From JAJKIV01 sp036741775 (GTDB taxonomy: Bacteria > Gemmatimonadota > Gemmatimonadetes > Gemmatimonadales > Gemmatimonadaceae): 64,000 nucleotides of DNA. The DNA is taken from positions 1-64,000 of the forward strand of contig DAINRQ010000025.1 of NCBI GenBank assembly GCA_036741775.1, given 5' to 3'. Every line of letters begins with the position of its first letter. The first letter of the stretch is position 1. The position numbers and the translations under genes were made by a program. The notes under the pieces were generated by a model. The model saw only the letters and a program-made list of their open reading frames with translations, had not been told where the DNA came from and made no database searches. Of the stretch, positions 31,892-41,317 are shown piece by piece.

Positions 31892-34800
31892 ATGTCATCA
31901 CACCAGCGCCGCCTCGCCTTCACGGGCCCCTTCAACGCTGACCACCACGCTCGCGCCCTCGACGCGCTGTGCGAGCGGCTGGATGCTGGTGCGCGCGACA
32001 TCCTTTATATAGTCGCATCCGGCGCCGCTCGGCGCCGCGCCATTGCCGATCTCCTAGCGCGCCGCGGGGCCGTGTTCGGCCTCTCGGTGAAAACGATGAG
32101 CTCCCTACCTGGCGAGCTCTTTCGCCGAGCTCATCAGAGCGCACCGGCCCGCGTGGACGCGGTCGTCGCCGATCTCCTCACCGAACGCGAACTGCGCACG
32201 GCGACGGGGAACCGGTTCGGGGGCGCGACGCCGATGCAGGGGCTCGCGGCCCGAGCGGCGTCGACGATCGACCTCCTCGAGCGGAACGGCGCCACGCCCA
32301 AACAGCTCGCAACGGTGCTCGACGGTGCCACGGTCGCTGATGGAGCGCGCGCGCTCAGCCGCGCGTGGTACGGGGTGTCGGGCCGCCGTGCGCGACTCGG
32401 CTCCGCCGACTCCGAGATCCTCGCGGCCGCGCGCGACCTGTTGCGCGAGCAGGACGCCGTGCTGGCCGGCCTCGACGCGATAGTCATCGAGGATCTGACG
32501 CTCCGGACGAAGGTCGAGCGTGAATTGATCGAAGCGCTCGTCACGCGAGCGCCGTGCGACGTGCTCTTCGCGCATGGACACGTCAAGCAGCTTCCCGACG
32601 CACCGTCGTCAAGGGCCCTCACGTGGCTTCGATCGACGTTCGCCTGCGATGAGACGGCGTGCGAGCCGCGAGTGCCAGCGCTGGATTCGATGTTCACCGT
32701 GCGCGCGTCGGTGTCGCAGCAGGCCGTGGTTCCCACCACGCTGCTCGAGGCGGCCGGCGACGTGGGTGAAGTGCGTCTCGCCGCGCGCGTGGTGCGCCGC
32801 CACCTCGATGCGGGGGTTCGGCCTAACGACATTGCCATCGTCGTTCACGGTGCCGCCGCGCGCTATCGAGAGCTGATCCGCGAGGTCTTCACGCCCGCGG
32901 GGATTCCGGTCGACGCCACGCGTCGTCGGACGGTTGCCGACACGGGAATCGGCTCCGTGCTGCTCCAGCTGCTGGGGCTCGCGATCCTTCCTGACCGTGC
33001 GACGCGCGAGACCTCGCTTTCCGTCGCTCGCTCGGCGCACATCGACCTCCGGTTGGGCGATCGCGATCATCTCCATCAGCGCATCATCAACAAGGGATAC
33101 CTCGGCCTTGATGGTTGGGATGCGCTCGCACTGGACACGTTAGGCGAGCACACGACGAACCGCATCAACCGGCTCAAGCGCGCGATCGCCGAGGCGCGTG
33201 CGGGATGCGATACGGTGTCGTCACCCGAGCAGGCGGCGAGGGTCGTCCGTCGGCTGGCGAAGGAACTTCGGCTGGTGCATAACGCTGTCGTGGCGCGTCG
33301 AAGGCTGTCATCCCGAGCCGAAGGCGAGGGATCCTCGGCGTGCCGGCAGAGGGCCCCTCTAGCGATAACCCGAGGGTCCCTCGCTTCGCTCGGGATGACG
33401 CCAGTCGCTCGGACTGGCAGTGACCTGGCCGTACGCGAAGACAACATCGCGTGGGAGGCCATCGGAGACGCGCTGGACGAGACCGTGCCGACCATGCTCG
33501 AGATCGATCGCTCCGGGGCAGGGAAGACCGGGCGCGAGTACGCCGCGGCGTGGCTCGTGATGCTCGAACGTGCGCTCCGCGAGACCGTCGTTCCCGTCGA
33601 GCGTGCGCCGGCGCAGGCAGTCCAGGTTCGGTCGACGGGTCCTGGCTGCGAAGCCTCCACGCGAGTCACGATCGTCCTCGGGCTCATCGAGAAGGTGTTC
33701 CCGCGTCAGGCGCGGCAAGATCCGTTTCTCGATGACGAGCTTCGCGTCGCGCTCCGCGAGCGGTTCGGCTGGGACCTCCCGACATCCACAGACACAGTCG
33801 ATCGCGAGCGTGAGTGCTTGCTTCGCGCGATTGCATCCCCGACGGACGCGCTGTACCTGTCGTACCCCACGACGGACGCAGACGGTCGGCCGAGCGTGCG
33901 GTCGTTCTTCGTGGATGACTACGAGGCGGTGGTCGGGGCGCGCCTGCCGGTCGAGCGTGCGAGCACGCCGTCCGCAATTGCGCGTATCCACGAAACGGCG
34001 ACGCCGGCCGAGCTCGTGACGGCAATCGCGCACGACGTCTGGCAATACCTGCCGCGAACGGTCGATTCCGCAGAGCGGCGTGCCGCGGCGTTCCGTGCGC
34101 TCGAGGCGCTCGCTCGACAGGACACAGATCTCTCGGCGGTGCGTCACGGTCGGCGCGTCAGCCAGCGCCCGCAGCTCGAAGGCGTGCTTCCCGATGGTGC
34201 ACCGCACCTGACGCTCACGTTGAGCGCATCGCAGCTCAAGTCTCTGGGACACTGCACGTACGAGCATTTTGTCAGCAAGGTGTTGTCGCCCATCGTGCTC
34301 CGTCCGCCGGAGTATGACAATCTCGCGAAGGGAAAGCTGATTCATGACGCCCTCATGCACTGGGCGACGGTGCTTGATGGCTGGCGGCGTGGTGAGGCGG
34401 CGCTTGCGGAGCTGCACGCCTGGTATCACGCGCAAATCGCCACGTGGTCTCCAGCGCAACGTGGCGCGGACCGAACGGCGCAGGCGACGAAATCGGATCT
34501 CGAGCGGCTCGATGAGCTCCTGCGCACGGAGCTCGTGTTGCTCCGCGTGGCCGGTGTAGCGCAGCCGGAGTACGCCGAGCTGGCGTTCGGGGACAAGATG
34601 ATCCAGCGCGGCCCGCGCCATCCCGCGTCGCGAACGGATGCGTTCGAGATGGAGGTCGACACGGATGTCGGTCCGAGGACGGTGAGCTTCCATGGGTCGC
34701 TCGACCGCGTGGATGTCGTCACGATCGGTGGTACGCGCTACGGCGTGGTGGTCGACTACAAGTCGGGAAGGCACTCGAAGTACTACGCAAAGGAGATGAT

Positions 34801-35152
34801 CGAGGGGGTCGATCTCCAGCTGCGACTCTATCTGCTCGTGCTCGAGCGGTTCTGGGGGATCACGCCGGTGGGCGCACTGTACCTCGGGTTCGGTGACGGC
34901 GTCCGGCGCGGTGCGCTGCGGGCGGAGTTCCGGGGAAGGTTCGCTGGCGTGGAGGAAGGGCCGGTCAAGATGCTGTCGCCTGACGAGTGGGACGAGTTCT
35001 TCGGTGACACTCCTCGCCTCATTGCGCAGCTCGTGAATCGGCTGGTGACGCTCGACGTGCGTCCGGACCCGCGCGACAAGAACTGCGGTTTCTGCGATCT
35101 GCAGCCGGTCTGCCGCTACGACCGCTGGGCGCCGGAGAACGCGGATGTCTGA
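31892..35152 (+). CDS. addB: AddB-like subunit, PD-(D/E)XK nuclease with Fe-S cysteines
   Basis: A 1086-residue protein, close to the usual AddB length. The N-terminal helicase-like half lacks a Walker A motif. The C-terminal nuclease has GSLDRVDVVTIGGTRYGVVV, then DYKSGRHSKYY (Asp and DYK catalytic residues) and the Fe-S cluster cysteines LGHCTYEHF and CGFCDLQPVC. AddAB unwinds and resects double-strand breaks for RecA loading. The ATG is at 31892. A 93-bp palindromic repeat (33307-33399) is inserted in frame and adds 31 residues rich in Ser, Ala and Arg between helicase-like segments. It overlaps addA by 8 bp, and pafBC follow, consistent with a damage-responsive operon. Confidence 0.85.
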   Translation: MSSHQRRLAFTGPFNADHHARALDALCERLDAGARDILYIVASGAARRRAIADLLARRGAVFGLSVKTMSSLPGELFRRAHQSAPARVDAVVADLLTERELRTATGNRFGGATPMQGLAARAASTIDLLERNGATPKQLATVLDGATVADGARALSRAWYGVSGRRARLGSADSEILAAARDLLREQDAVLAGLDAIVIEDLTLRTKVERELIEALVTRAPCDVLFAHGHVKQLPDAPSSRALTWLRSTFACDETACEPRVPALDSMFTVRASVSQQAVVPTTLLEAAGDVGEVRLAARVVRRHLDAGVRPNDIAIVVHGAAARYRELIREVFTPAGIPVDATRRRTVADTGIGSVLLQLLGLAILPDRATRETSLSVARSAHIDLRLGDRDHLHQRIINKGYLGLDGWDALALDTLGEHTTNRINRLKRAIAEARAGCDTVSSPEQAARVVRRLAKELRLVHNAVVARRRLSSRAEGEGSSACRQRAPLAITRGSLASLGMTPVARTGSDLAVREDNIAWEAIGDALDETVPTMLEIDRSGAGKTGREYAAAWLVMLERALRETVVPVERAPAQAVQVRSTGPGCEASTRVTIVLGLIEKVFPRQARQDPFLDDELRVALRERFGWDLPTSTDTVDRERECLLRAIASPTDALYLSYPTTDADGRPSVRSFFVDDYEAVVGARLPVERASTPSAIARIHETATPAELVTAIAHDVWQYLPRTVDSAERRAAAFRALEALARQDTDLSAVRHGRRVSQRPQLEGVLPDGAPHLTLTLSASQLKSLGHCTYEHFVSKVLSPIVLRPPEYDNLAKGKLIHDALMHWATVLDGWRRGEAALAELHAWYHAQIATWSPAQRGADRTAQATKSDLERLDELLRTELVLLRVAGVAQPEYAELAFGDKMIQRGPRHPASRTDAFEMEVDTDVGPRTVSFHGSLDRVDVVTIGGTRYGVVVDYKSGRHSKYYAKEMIEGVDLQLRLYLLVLERFWGITPVGALYLGFGDGVRRGALRAEFRGRFAGVEEGPVKMLSPDEWDEFFGDTPRLIAQLVNRLVTLDVRPDPRDKNCGFCDLQPVCRYDRWAPENADV
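33307..33399. repeat. Palindromic repeat inserted in frame in addB
   Basis: GTCATCCCGAGCC at the left and GCTCGGGATGAC at the right form an inverted repeat of about 30 bp per arm with few mismatches. It is 93 bp long (31 codons), with no stop in the addB frame. Confidence 0.82.
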
Positions 35153-38100
35153 GCGACCCGTGTCATCCCTCGCTCCGCTCGGCATGACCTTCGATCGTCG
35201 GTCCGGCAATCGCCGCCCATTCTCCGACGAGCAACTCGCCGCCATCCGCGCACGTGCATCACTCGTCTCTGTCTCGGCCGGCGCCGGGTCGGGGAAGACC
35301 ACCGTTCTCGTCGAGCGGTTCATCGACCTGGTGCAGAACGACGCCGTTTCTCCGCTCGAGATTCTCGCGATCACGTTCACCGAGAAGGCCGCCGCCGAGA
35401 TGAAGGAGCGCATCGTGCGGCGCTTCGAGGAGCGCGGCGAGACGGCAAATCGCCGGCTGGCCGAGGCGGCGTACATCTCGACGATTCACGGGTTCTGCTC
35501 GCGCATTCTGCGCGAGCACCCGCTCGCGGCGAAGCTCGACCCGTCGTTCCGCGTGATGGACGAGGTGACGCGCAACGTCTTTCTCGATGAGTGTCTCGAG
35601 CTGCTCTACAGGGACGAATGGTACGTCGAGTCCGAGCCTCTGATCACGAAGCGCTTCGAGTCCATGCGCCCGCGGCTGTTCGAGCTCATTGTGGACGCCG
35701 CGTTCCTGCCTGACGAGTTCGGGACGACTGTCGAGCGCGAGGAAGGACTCACGCTCGACCAGCACGTCGAGAATGCGATGCGGCGCATCCGCGAGCACTG
35801 GGATACGCGCTGGCAAGTTGCGCGTGATGAGCTCCTCGGCGTCGCTCCGACGATACTGAGCGCGGTGGTGACCGGGAGGAAGAACCCGGAGCTGCACGCA
35901 CAGGTGTGCGCAATCATCGAACGCCTGCGTGCCGATGCAACTCCAGACGCCGAGCTGGCCAGGCGATTCGTCAGCAGCACCGGCTTCACCGGTTCGGTCC
36001 AGGACGAAGCGCAGGCCGACGAGATCAGAGCGGTCTTCCAGGCCGTGAGGCCGATCTTCAAGGCATACACGGAGATCGATTTGCCGGCGATCGAGCAGCA
36101 GGAACGCGAGATCTTCGCCCCGCTCAAGGTCGGCATCTACGAGCGTGCGCGCGATCTGCGGCGGAAATACGAGGAGTTCAAGCGCCAGCACGGGCTGCTC
36201 GACTTCGCCGACATGCAGCGCCGAGCGCTCGATCTGCTGAACGAAGCCCCGGCGCGGGAGACCTACGCGCGTCGCTTCAAGCACATCCTTCTGGACGAGG
36301 CTCAGGACACGAACGACGTGCAGATGCGTCTCATCGACAGGCTGCGCGATGGCCGGCAGAGCCTGTTCGCCGTGGGAGACGTGAAGCAGTCGATCTACGG
36401 ATTCCGAGGCGCGAACGTCGAGATCCTCCGGGGGCTCGCCCGCGGCGACGGTGATCGCATGGCGCTCTCGCTCACTGACAACTACCGGTCGCGCGGTGGC
36501 GTCATCGACTTCGTCAACGAGATCGGTGGTCGGTTCTGGTCCGATGACGAGATCGACTACGAGCCGCTTTCCGCCAGGTTCGAGTACGAGGCCCGTGGCG
36601 CCGAGCCGCGGGTCGATGTGTGGTTCATCGATCAGCCAGACATCATCGACGAGAACGGGAAAGAGAAACGGGAGCCCGTAGAGGAGACGCGCGAGCGCGA
36701 AGGCGTCGCCATCGCGGCGTGGATTCGCGAGGCCGTGGACGGCGCGGAACCGCTCGTCGTGTACGATCCTTCGGCGAACGCATATCGAGCCGCCCGGTAC
36801 GGCGACATCGCGCTTCTCTCCAACACCCGCAATCCGTTCCCTGCCTTCGAGCGTGCGCTGGCGGACCTCGGCATCCCGTTCGTGAAGGACGGTGGACGCG
36901 AGTTCTTCAGCGGGCGTGAGGTGCAGGACATCCTGGCGGCGCTTCGCGTGCTCGACAATCCGCTGGATGACGTCAGCCTGCTGACCGCGCTGCGGTCGCC
37001 GCTCTTCGGTTGGGGCGATCGCGATCTCGCGCGGTTGCGTACGGTCGCTGGCGGGCGAGCACTGTGGTACGGGCTGCGCGAGATCCGGCCGGAGGAGCGG
37101 ACCGCCGATCCTTCCGCGTACCGGACGATTCGGAGACTGCGTCGTCAGGCGGGGTTCACTTCGCCCGTCGCGCTCATCGAGCTCGTGTGCGACGTGACCG
37201 CGTATCGTGCCGCGCTCCTCTGCCTCCCCCGCGGGCGCGCCCACGTTGCGAACATCGACAAGCTGATCGAGTTCGCGCGTGCGACGGCGCTGCTCGACGG
37301 CGCGTCGCTCACGAGCTTCCTCCACCGCGCCACGTTGGCCGAGCGATACCTCGGCAACGAGACCGACGCGCCGGCGAGCGGTGTGGGCGACGACGCGGTC
37401 GTGCTCTCGACCATTCACGGGGCGAAGGGGCTCGAGTGGCCGGTCGTCATCCTCGCGGGGCTGGACTCCGACTACGCGCGCACCGAGGTGACGTCGCGCT
37501 ACTACGCGCCCGAAGGTGCGCTGATTCTCCAGATCAAGCGTGACGATGAAGACAAGCCGCTGCGTTCGGCCGCGAATGGCGCACTCGTGGCCGCCGCCAA
37601 GATGCGCGACGAGGCCGAAGGGCGCCGTCTCTTTTATGTGGGGATGACGCGCGCGCGCGAGCGACTCATCCTGACGAGTACGTACCCTTACCTTGAACCG
37701 AGGTACGAGCCGAACCGGCTCGAGAAGCCGGTCAGGTGGCTCGCCGGAGCGCTTGGGGTCGAAGAGCCGCTCGAGAAGGGGAGAGTACAGCAATTGGGGG
37801 TGACCACCGTGCGGGTGGAATGCTACTCACCTGCACGCGTCGGGCCGATGCGCGACGCGGCTGCCCGCGAGCTCGATGCCGCGCTCCAGGCTGCCCGTCA
37901 AGCCATTCGTGCCGGCCAACCCGTCGAGTGGCCGCTGCCTAACGGCTCCGGTGATGCGGTCGATGCCATCGTGAACCGGTTGGCATCGCGTGCGGCACGG
38001 GAGGACTCGAACCGGGCGCTCGCCGTCACGACGGTGACGCAGCTCGCGTATTTCTTCCGCTGCCCACTCGTCTACTACTTCGATCTGGTCCTGCAGGTGG

Positions 38101-38777
38101 ACGAGAACCCGCGCGGTCGTGCGAAAGGCGGATCTCCGGGGGAGCGACGTCTAAGCGCGCTCGAGCGCGGTACGCGCGTCCACGAGCTGCTCGAGCGGGC
38201 CGACTTCTCGGCCGCACCGCACGCGGAGGTCGCGCGGCTCGTGAGTCAGGTCGACGACGTATCGCCTGACGAGCTCCTGAAGATCAGAGGGCTGCTGCAG
38301 AACGTCCTGACCGATCCGCTGATCGAGCGCGTGCGGTCCGCCCGGAAGACCGATCGCGAGTACGGTTTCTTCCTGGCCGTTGGCGGGACGACGGTGCAGG
38401 GCGTGATCGATCTCGTATTTCAGGACGCCGAGGGACGCGGGGTTGTGGTCGACTACAAGTCGAACGACCTCTCCGGTCCCGGCCGACTTGCGACGCTGAC
38501 CGAACTCTATCGACCGCAAATCGAGCTCTACACGCTGGCAGCCAAGCGTGCCGGCTTGATCGAGCCCGACGAGGGTATGCTGTACTTCCTGAACAAGGCG
38601 CAGGCAGTATCGCTCCCGGTGGATGCCGAGTGCCTCGAGGCGGCGGAGGAACGTGCGGATGACGCGTTGTCGAGGATCGCGCGATCGGCGTGGGACACGG
38701 AGCCGGGCGAGAAGTGTCGGGGCTGCGGGTATCGGAAGCGCGGCTACTGCGAGGTGGGGAAGCGTTTCGAGGAATGA
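35145..38777 (+). CDS. addA: AddA helicase-nuclease subunit (UvrD/RecB type)
   Basis: A 1210-residue superfamily 1A helicase with a C-terminal nuclease. Motifs: Q/I FSDEQLAAIRARAS and VSAGAGSGKTTVLVERFI; II HILLDEAQDTND; III FAVGDVKQSIYGFRGA; V VVLSTIHGAKGLEWPVVILA; VI RRLFYVGMTRARERLIL. The nuclease reads VIDLVFQDAEGRGVVVDYKS, and a C-terminal CRGCGYRKRGYC resembles an extra metal-binding or Fe-S site. It acts with AddB in double-strand break resection. The first 13 codons (35145-35183) run through part of a GTCATTCCGAGC-type repeat; a second ATG at 35184 gives MTFDRRSGNRR and may be the original start. It ends 144 bp before pafB. Confidence 0.93.
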   Translation: MSERPVSSLAPLGMTFDRRSGNRRPFSDEQLAAIRARASLVSVSAGAGSGKTTVLVERFIDLVQNDAVSPLEILAITFTEKAAAEMKERIVRRFEERGETANRRLAEAAYISTIHGFCSRILREHPLAAKLDPSFRVMDEVTRNVFLDECLELLYRDEWYVESEPLITKRFESMRPRLFELIVDAAFLPDEFGTTVEREEGLTLDQHVENAMRRIREHWDTRWQVARDELLGVAPTILSAVVTGRKNPELHAQVCAIIERLRADATPDAELARRFVSSTGFTGSVQDEAQADEIRAVFQAVRPIFKAYTEIDLPAIEQQEREIFAPLKVGIYERARDLRRKYEEFKRQHGLLDFADMQRRALDLLNEAPARETYARRFKHILLDEAQDTNDVQMRLIDRLRDGRQSLFAVGDVKQSIYGFRGANVEILRGLARGDGDRMALSLTDNYRSRGGVIDFVNEIGGRFWSDDEIDYEPLSARFEYEARGAEPRVDVWFIDQPDIIDENGKEKREPVEETREREGVAIAAWIREAVDGAEPLVVYDPSANAYRAARYGDIALLSNTRNPFPAFERALADLGIPFVKDGGREFFSGREVQDILAALRVLDNPLDDVSLLTALRSPLFGWGDRDLARLRTVAGGRALWYGLREIRPEERTADPSAYRTIRRLRRQAGFTSPVALIELVCDVTAYRAALLCLPRGRAHVANIDKLIEFARATALLDGASLTSFLHRATLAERYLGNETDAPASGVGDDAVVLSTIHGAKGLEWPVVILAGLDSDYARTEVTSRYYAPEGALILQIKRDDEDKPLRSAANGALVAAAKMRDEAEGRRLFYVGMTRARERLILTSTYPYLEPRYEPNRLEKPVRWLAGALGVEEPLEKGRVQQLGVTTVRVECYSPARVGPMRDAAARELDAALQAARQAIRAGQPVEWPLPNGSGDAVDAIVNRLASRAAREDSNRALAVTTVTQLAYFFRCPLVYYFDLVLQVDENPRGRAKGGSPGERRLSALERGTRVHELLERADFSAAPHAEVARLVSQVDDVSPDELLKIRGLLQNVLTDPLIERVRSARKTDREYGFFLAVGGTTVQGVIDLVFQDAEGRGVVVDYKSNDLSGPGRLATLTELYRPQIELYTLAAKRAGLIEPDEGMLYFLNKAQAVSLPVDAECLEAAEERADDALSRIARSAWDTEPGEKCRGCGYRKRGYCEVGKRFEE
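35162..35188. repeat. Partial palindromic repeat at the start of addA
   Basis: A stretch ending CGCTCCGCTCGGCATGAC matches the right arm of the GTCATTCCGAGC family. It lies between the overlapping addB stop and a second possible addA start. Confidence 0.6.
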
Positions 38778-38784
38778 GCTCGGC

Positions 38785-38897
38785 GTCATTCCGAGCCGGG
38801 TCCTGGTTTCTTCCCCTTCCCGGCAACGGGACCAGACCCTCTACCGGGACGAGCGCGATTCTCGACTGCGCGGCTGCGGCGCTCCGCTCGGAATGAC
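38785..38897. repeat. Palindromic repeat between addA and pafB
   Basis: It begins GTCATTCCGAGCCGGG and ends GCTCGGAATGAC, with an internal CCCTCTACCGGGAC segment. It is a full-length (113 bp) member of the family also seen at 44592-44706 and 48193-48499. Confidence 0.82.
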
Positions 38898-38920
38898 GAA
38901 ACCAAACAGCACGGCCAATC

Positions 38921-40132
38921 ATGCTGCGGACCAATATGCTGTTCGATGATGATGAGCGGGAACCCGCTCCCGATATTCGTCAACTGACGAAGAGCGAGCA
39001 GAAGCTGCAGCGATGGGTGGACCTTCTGGCCGCGCTGCTCATTCGGCACCGGCACGCCACGTTCGAGGAGCTGGCGAAGGACGTGCCCGGCTACGACCTC
39101 GCGCACGGTCAGCGCGGGAGCGTCCTGCGGACGTTCGAGCGCGACAAGGACGAGCTGCGACGGTTCGGCGTACCGATCGACACCGTCCGAGATAGCCAGG
39201 GTGAGCCACTCGGCTATCGCATCGAGCGGAAGGGATTCTACCTGCCCTTTCTCATGGTGGCCGGCCACGAGCGTGCCAAGCACCCGGCTGTCGTGAAATC
39301 ACACGATGGCTACCGCTCGCTCGAGACGCTCGCGTTCGAGCCCGACGAGATCGACGCGATCATTCAGGCCGCGGCTCGGGTTCGGGCGCTGGGCGACCCG
39401 GTTCTCGCGGATGAGGTGGAAGCCGCGATGCGGAAGCTGGCCCTCGATCTCCCGTTAGGCGTGGCGCTCGAAGCCGACACTGCCGCCGCGGCCGCCGTGT
39501 CCGAGCTTCGCGTCGTGGCGCCGCGGCGGTCGCCGGCCGCAGGGGTTTTCGAACACCTCAGCGACGCACTCGCTCGGCGGAAGGTCGTGACCTTCGACTA
39601 TTTCACCATGGAGCGCGGTGAGAGTGCTCGGCGGAGCGTCGAGCCGTACGGGCTGTTCTTCGTCAGCTCCCACTGGTATCTCGCCGGGCGCGATGTCGCG
39701 AAGGACGGAGTTCGCAACTTTCGACTGAGCCGCATCACGCGCCTCGAGGTCAATACGAAGAAGGCCCAATCGCCCGACTACGAGACTCCGCCGACGTTCG
39801 TGCTGCGCGACCACGCGCAGGCACGCGAGCCGTGGGAGATTGGCGGTGGGGATGCGATGACTGCAGTCGTCGAGTTCACCGCCGCGACGGGCGCGACGAA
39901 GGCTGCACTCGCGCTCGGGCAACCGGTAGAAGGGAGCGAGACGCGCCGCCGCTTCACGGTGCGGCGCCTGGACGCGTTCGCGCGGTGGCTCCTGTCGTTC
40001 GGCGGAGACGCACGTCCTGTCGAGCCGGCGGAGCTTCGCGCCGAATACGAGCGTGCCGCGGCGGAGACGCTCCGGCGTTATGTAGCTGTGCCTGACGATG
40101 GCGACGGCGGCACGGAGGTCTCGACACCGTGA
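38921..40132 (+). CDS. pafB: PafB-like WYL-domain transcriptional regulator
   Basis: A 403-residue protein. A winged helix-turn-helix N-terminus (WVDLLAALLIRHRHATFEEL, then RTFERDKDELRRFGVPID) leads to a WYL domain with VEPYGLFFVSSHWYLAGRD and GVRNFRLSRI. PafB and PafC form the heterodimeric activator of the LexA-independent DNA-damage response known from mycobacteria; the WYL domains are thought to sense a nucleic-acid ligand. The next gene overlaps by four bases and encodes the PafC partner. Both follow addBA, which are typical damage-induced genes, so autoregulated activation of the whole operon is likely (inference). Alternative ATG at 38936. Confidence 0.87.
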   Translation: MLRTNMLFDDDEREPAPDIRQLTKSEQKLQRWVDLLAALLIRHRHATFEELAKDVPGYDLAHGQRGSVLRTFERDKDELRRFGVPIDTVRDSQGEPLGYRIERKGFYLPFLMVAGHERAKHPAVVKSHDGYRSLETLAFEPDEIDAIIQAAARVRALGDPVLADEVEAAMRKLALDLPLGVALEADTAAAAAVSELRVVAPRRSPAAGVFEHLSDALARRKVVTFDYFTMERGESARRSVEPYGLFFVSSHWYLAGRDVAKDGVRNFRLSRITRLEVNTKKAQSPDYETPPTFVLRDHAQAREPWEIGGGDAMTAVVEFTAATGATKAALALGQPVEGSETRRRFTVRRLDAFARWLLSFGGDARPVEPAELRAEYERAAAETLRRYVAVPDDGDGGTEVSTP

Positions 40133-41103
40133 GCGAGACCGCGGCCGCGCGCCTCCGGAGAATGCTCCTGCTCATTCCGCAGCTCGCGGATGGCGAGGAC
40201 CATACCGTCGAGGACCTGGCTCGTGCGGTTGGAACCGATCGCGCGACCGTCGTACGTGACATCCAGACGCTGGTGTCGCGGGAGGATGAGCCGGGCGGGT
40301 TCGTGCCCGGCGTCAACATCTACTTCACGGGTCAGGAAGTCTCGCTCGTGAGCACGCCGTTCCGCCGGCCGATGCGCCTCACATCGTCGGAGCTTGGTGC
40401 CCTGGAGCTCGGGCTCGCGATGTTGCGCGCGGAACGTCCGCCTGACGAGCGCGCGGCAGTGAACCGCGCGCTCGAGCGCCTTCGCAAGGTGCTGGTCCAT
40501 GTCCCGTCCGACATGGTGCAGGTCCCGCTCGACGCCGCGGCGACCGCGCAGCGGGTCGCGTCGCTTCCGAGCCCCGGCAATGCGGACGCGCTCGCGGTCA
40601 TCCAGAAGGCGCTGGTGTCGCGACGGAAAGTGCGCCTGACGTATCGAGGTGGGGCGAGGACCGAAGCGTCGGAGCGAACCGTGCAGCCGTACTCGCTGGT
40701 CGTGGCGTCGGGGTCATGGTACGTGCTCTCGTGGTGCGAGGTGGCCGAGGGGATCCGGTCGTTCCGGTTGGATCGGATGGAGCGCGTCGATTTGTTGGAC
40801 GAGCGTTACGAGATCCCGGCGACGTTCTCGGTGGATGAGCACCTGAACGACCGCAAGGTGTTGCGAGTCGGGGAGCCGGCGCGGATGCGGGTGCGGTATT
40901 CGCCGAGGATCGCGCGGTGGATCGCGGAGCGTGAGGACGTCGAGGTGGACGCGGATGGGTCGCTCACCATGGAGCATCCGCTCGCGGACGTGCAGTGGGG
41001 GGTGAGGCACGTATTGCAGTACGGGCCGGACGCGGAGGTGCTCGAGCCGGCGGAGGTGAGGGACGAACTGAGGCGGAGGTTGGGGGCGCTGGTCGCGGAC
41101 TGA
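40129..41103 (+). CDS. pafC: PafC-like WYL-domain transcriptional regulator
   Basis: A 324-residue protein with an N-terminal HTH_11-like winged helix (RLRRMLLLIPQLADGEDHTV, then GTDRATVVRDIQTL), a central helical region, a WYL domain (VQPYSLVVASGSWYVLSWCE, then GIRSFRLDRM) and a WCX-type C-terminus (VLRVGEPARMRVRYSPRIAR). It starts at a GTG overlapping the pafB stop. It partners PafB in a heterodimer. That the pair is encoded with addAB rather than with the Pup-ligase gene pafA shows a functional link to repair instead of proteasome tagging. Confidence 0.87.
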   Translation: MSETAAARLRRMLLLIPQLADGEDHTVEDLARAVGTDRATVVRDIQTLVSREDEPGGFVPGVNIYFTGQEVSLVSTPFRRPMRLTSSELGALELGLAMLRAERPPDERAAVNRALERLRKVLVHVPSDMVQVPLDAAATAQRVASLPSPGNADALAVIQKALVSRRKVRLTYRGGARTEASERTVQPYSLVVASGSWYVLSWCEVAEGIRSFRLDRMERVDLLDERYEIPATFSVDEHLNDRKVLRVGEPARMRVRYSPRIARWIAEREDVEVDADGSLTMEHPLADVQWGVRHVLQYGPDAEVLEPAEVRDELRRRLGALVAD

Positions 41104-41317
41104 CGCAGGACCGAGCGCCGCGAGGACGGCGGACCGCCGGCGTCCGGTGTGCAGCTCGGCATAATTGTCGAGCCCGCCTTTACGTCCGGAGACGATATCA
41201 CACTGGCCGGTAAGGCGAGCTTTCATGCGGCGCTACCTTGAAGCACGCACGGAAGCACGCACGTTCAGCTGGACGCGGTAGGACGCGCACGCATCACCGC
41301 TTCACGGAGTCGCAGCC
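41104..41317. other. Intergenic before the heme peroxidase gene
   Basis: 214 bp with no gene. A tandem repeat GAAGCACGCACG occurs twice near 41238-41261. Nothing else is supported. Confidence 0.55.

Noticed and set aside
35259..37793. An 844-codon open frame antisense to addA
   Set aside because: It has arginine- and leucine-rich shadow composition, no ribosome-binding site and no motifs, and addA on the other strand shows all helicase motifs. Long antisense frames are expected at this G+C.
41238..41261. Tandem GAAGCACGCACG repeat as a possible iteron or origin element
   Set aside because: There are only two short copies, with no AT-rich region, DnaA-box cluster or replication gene nearby.
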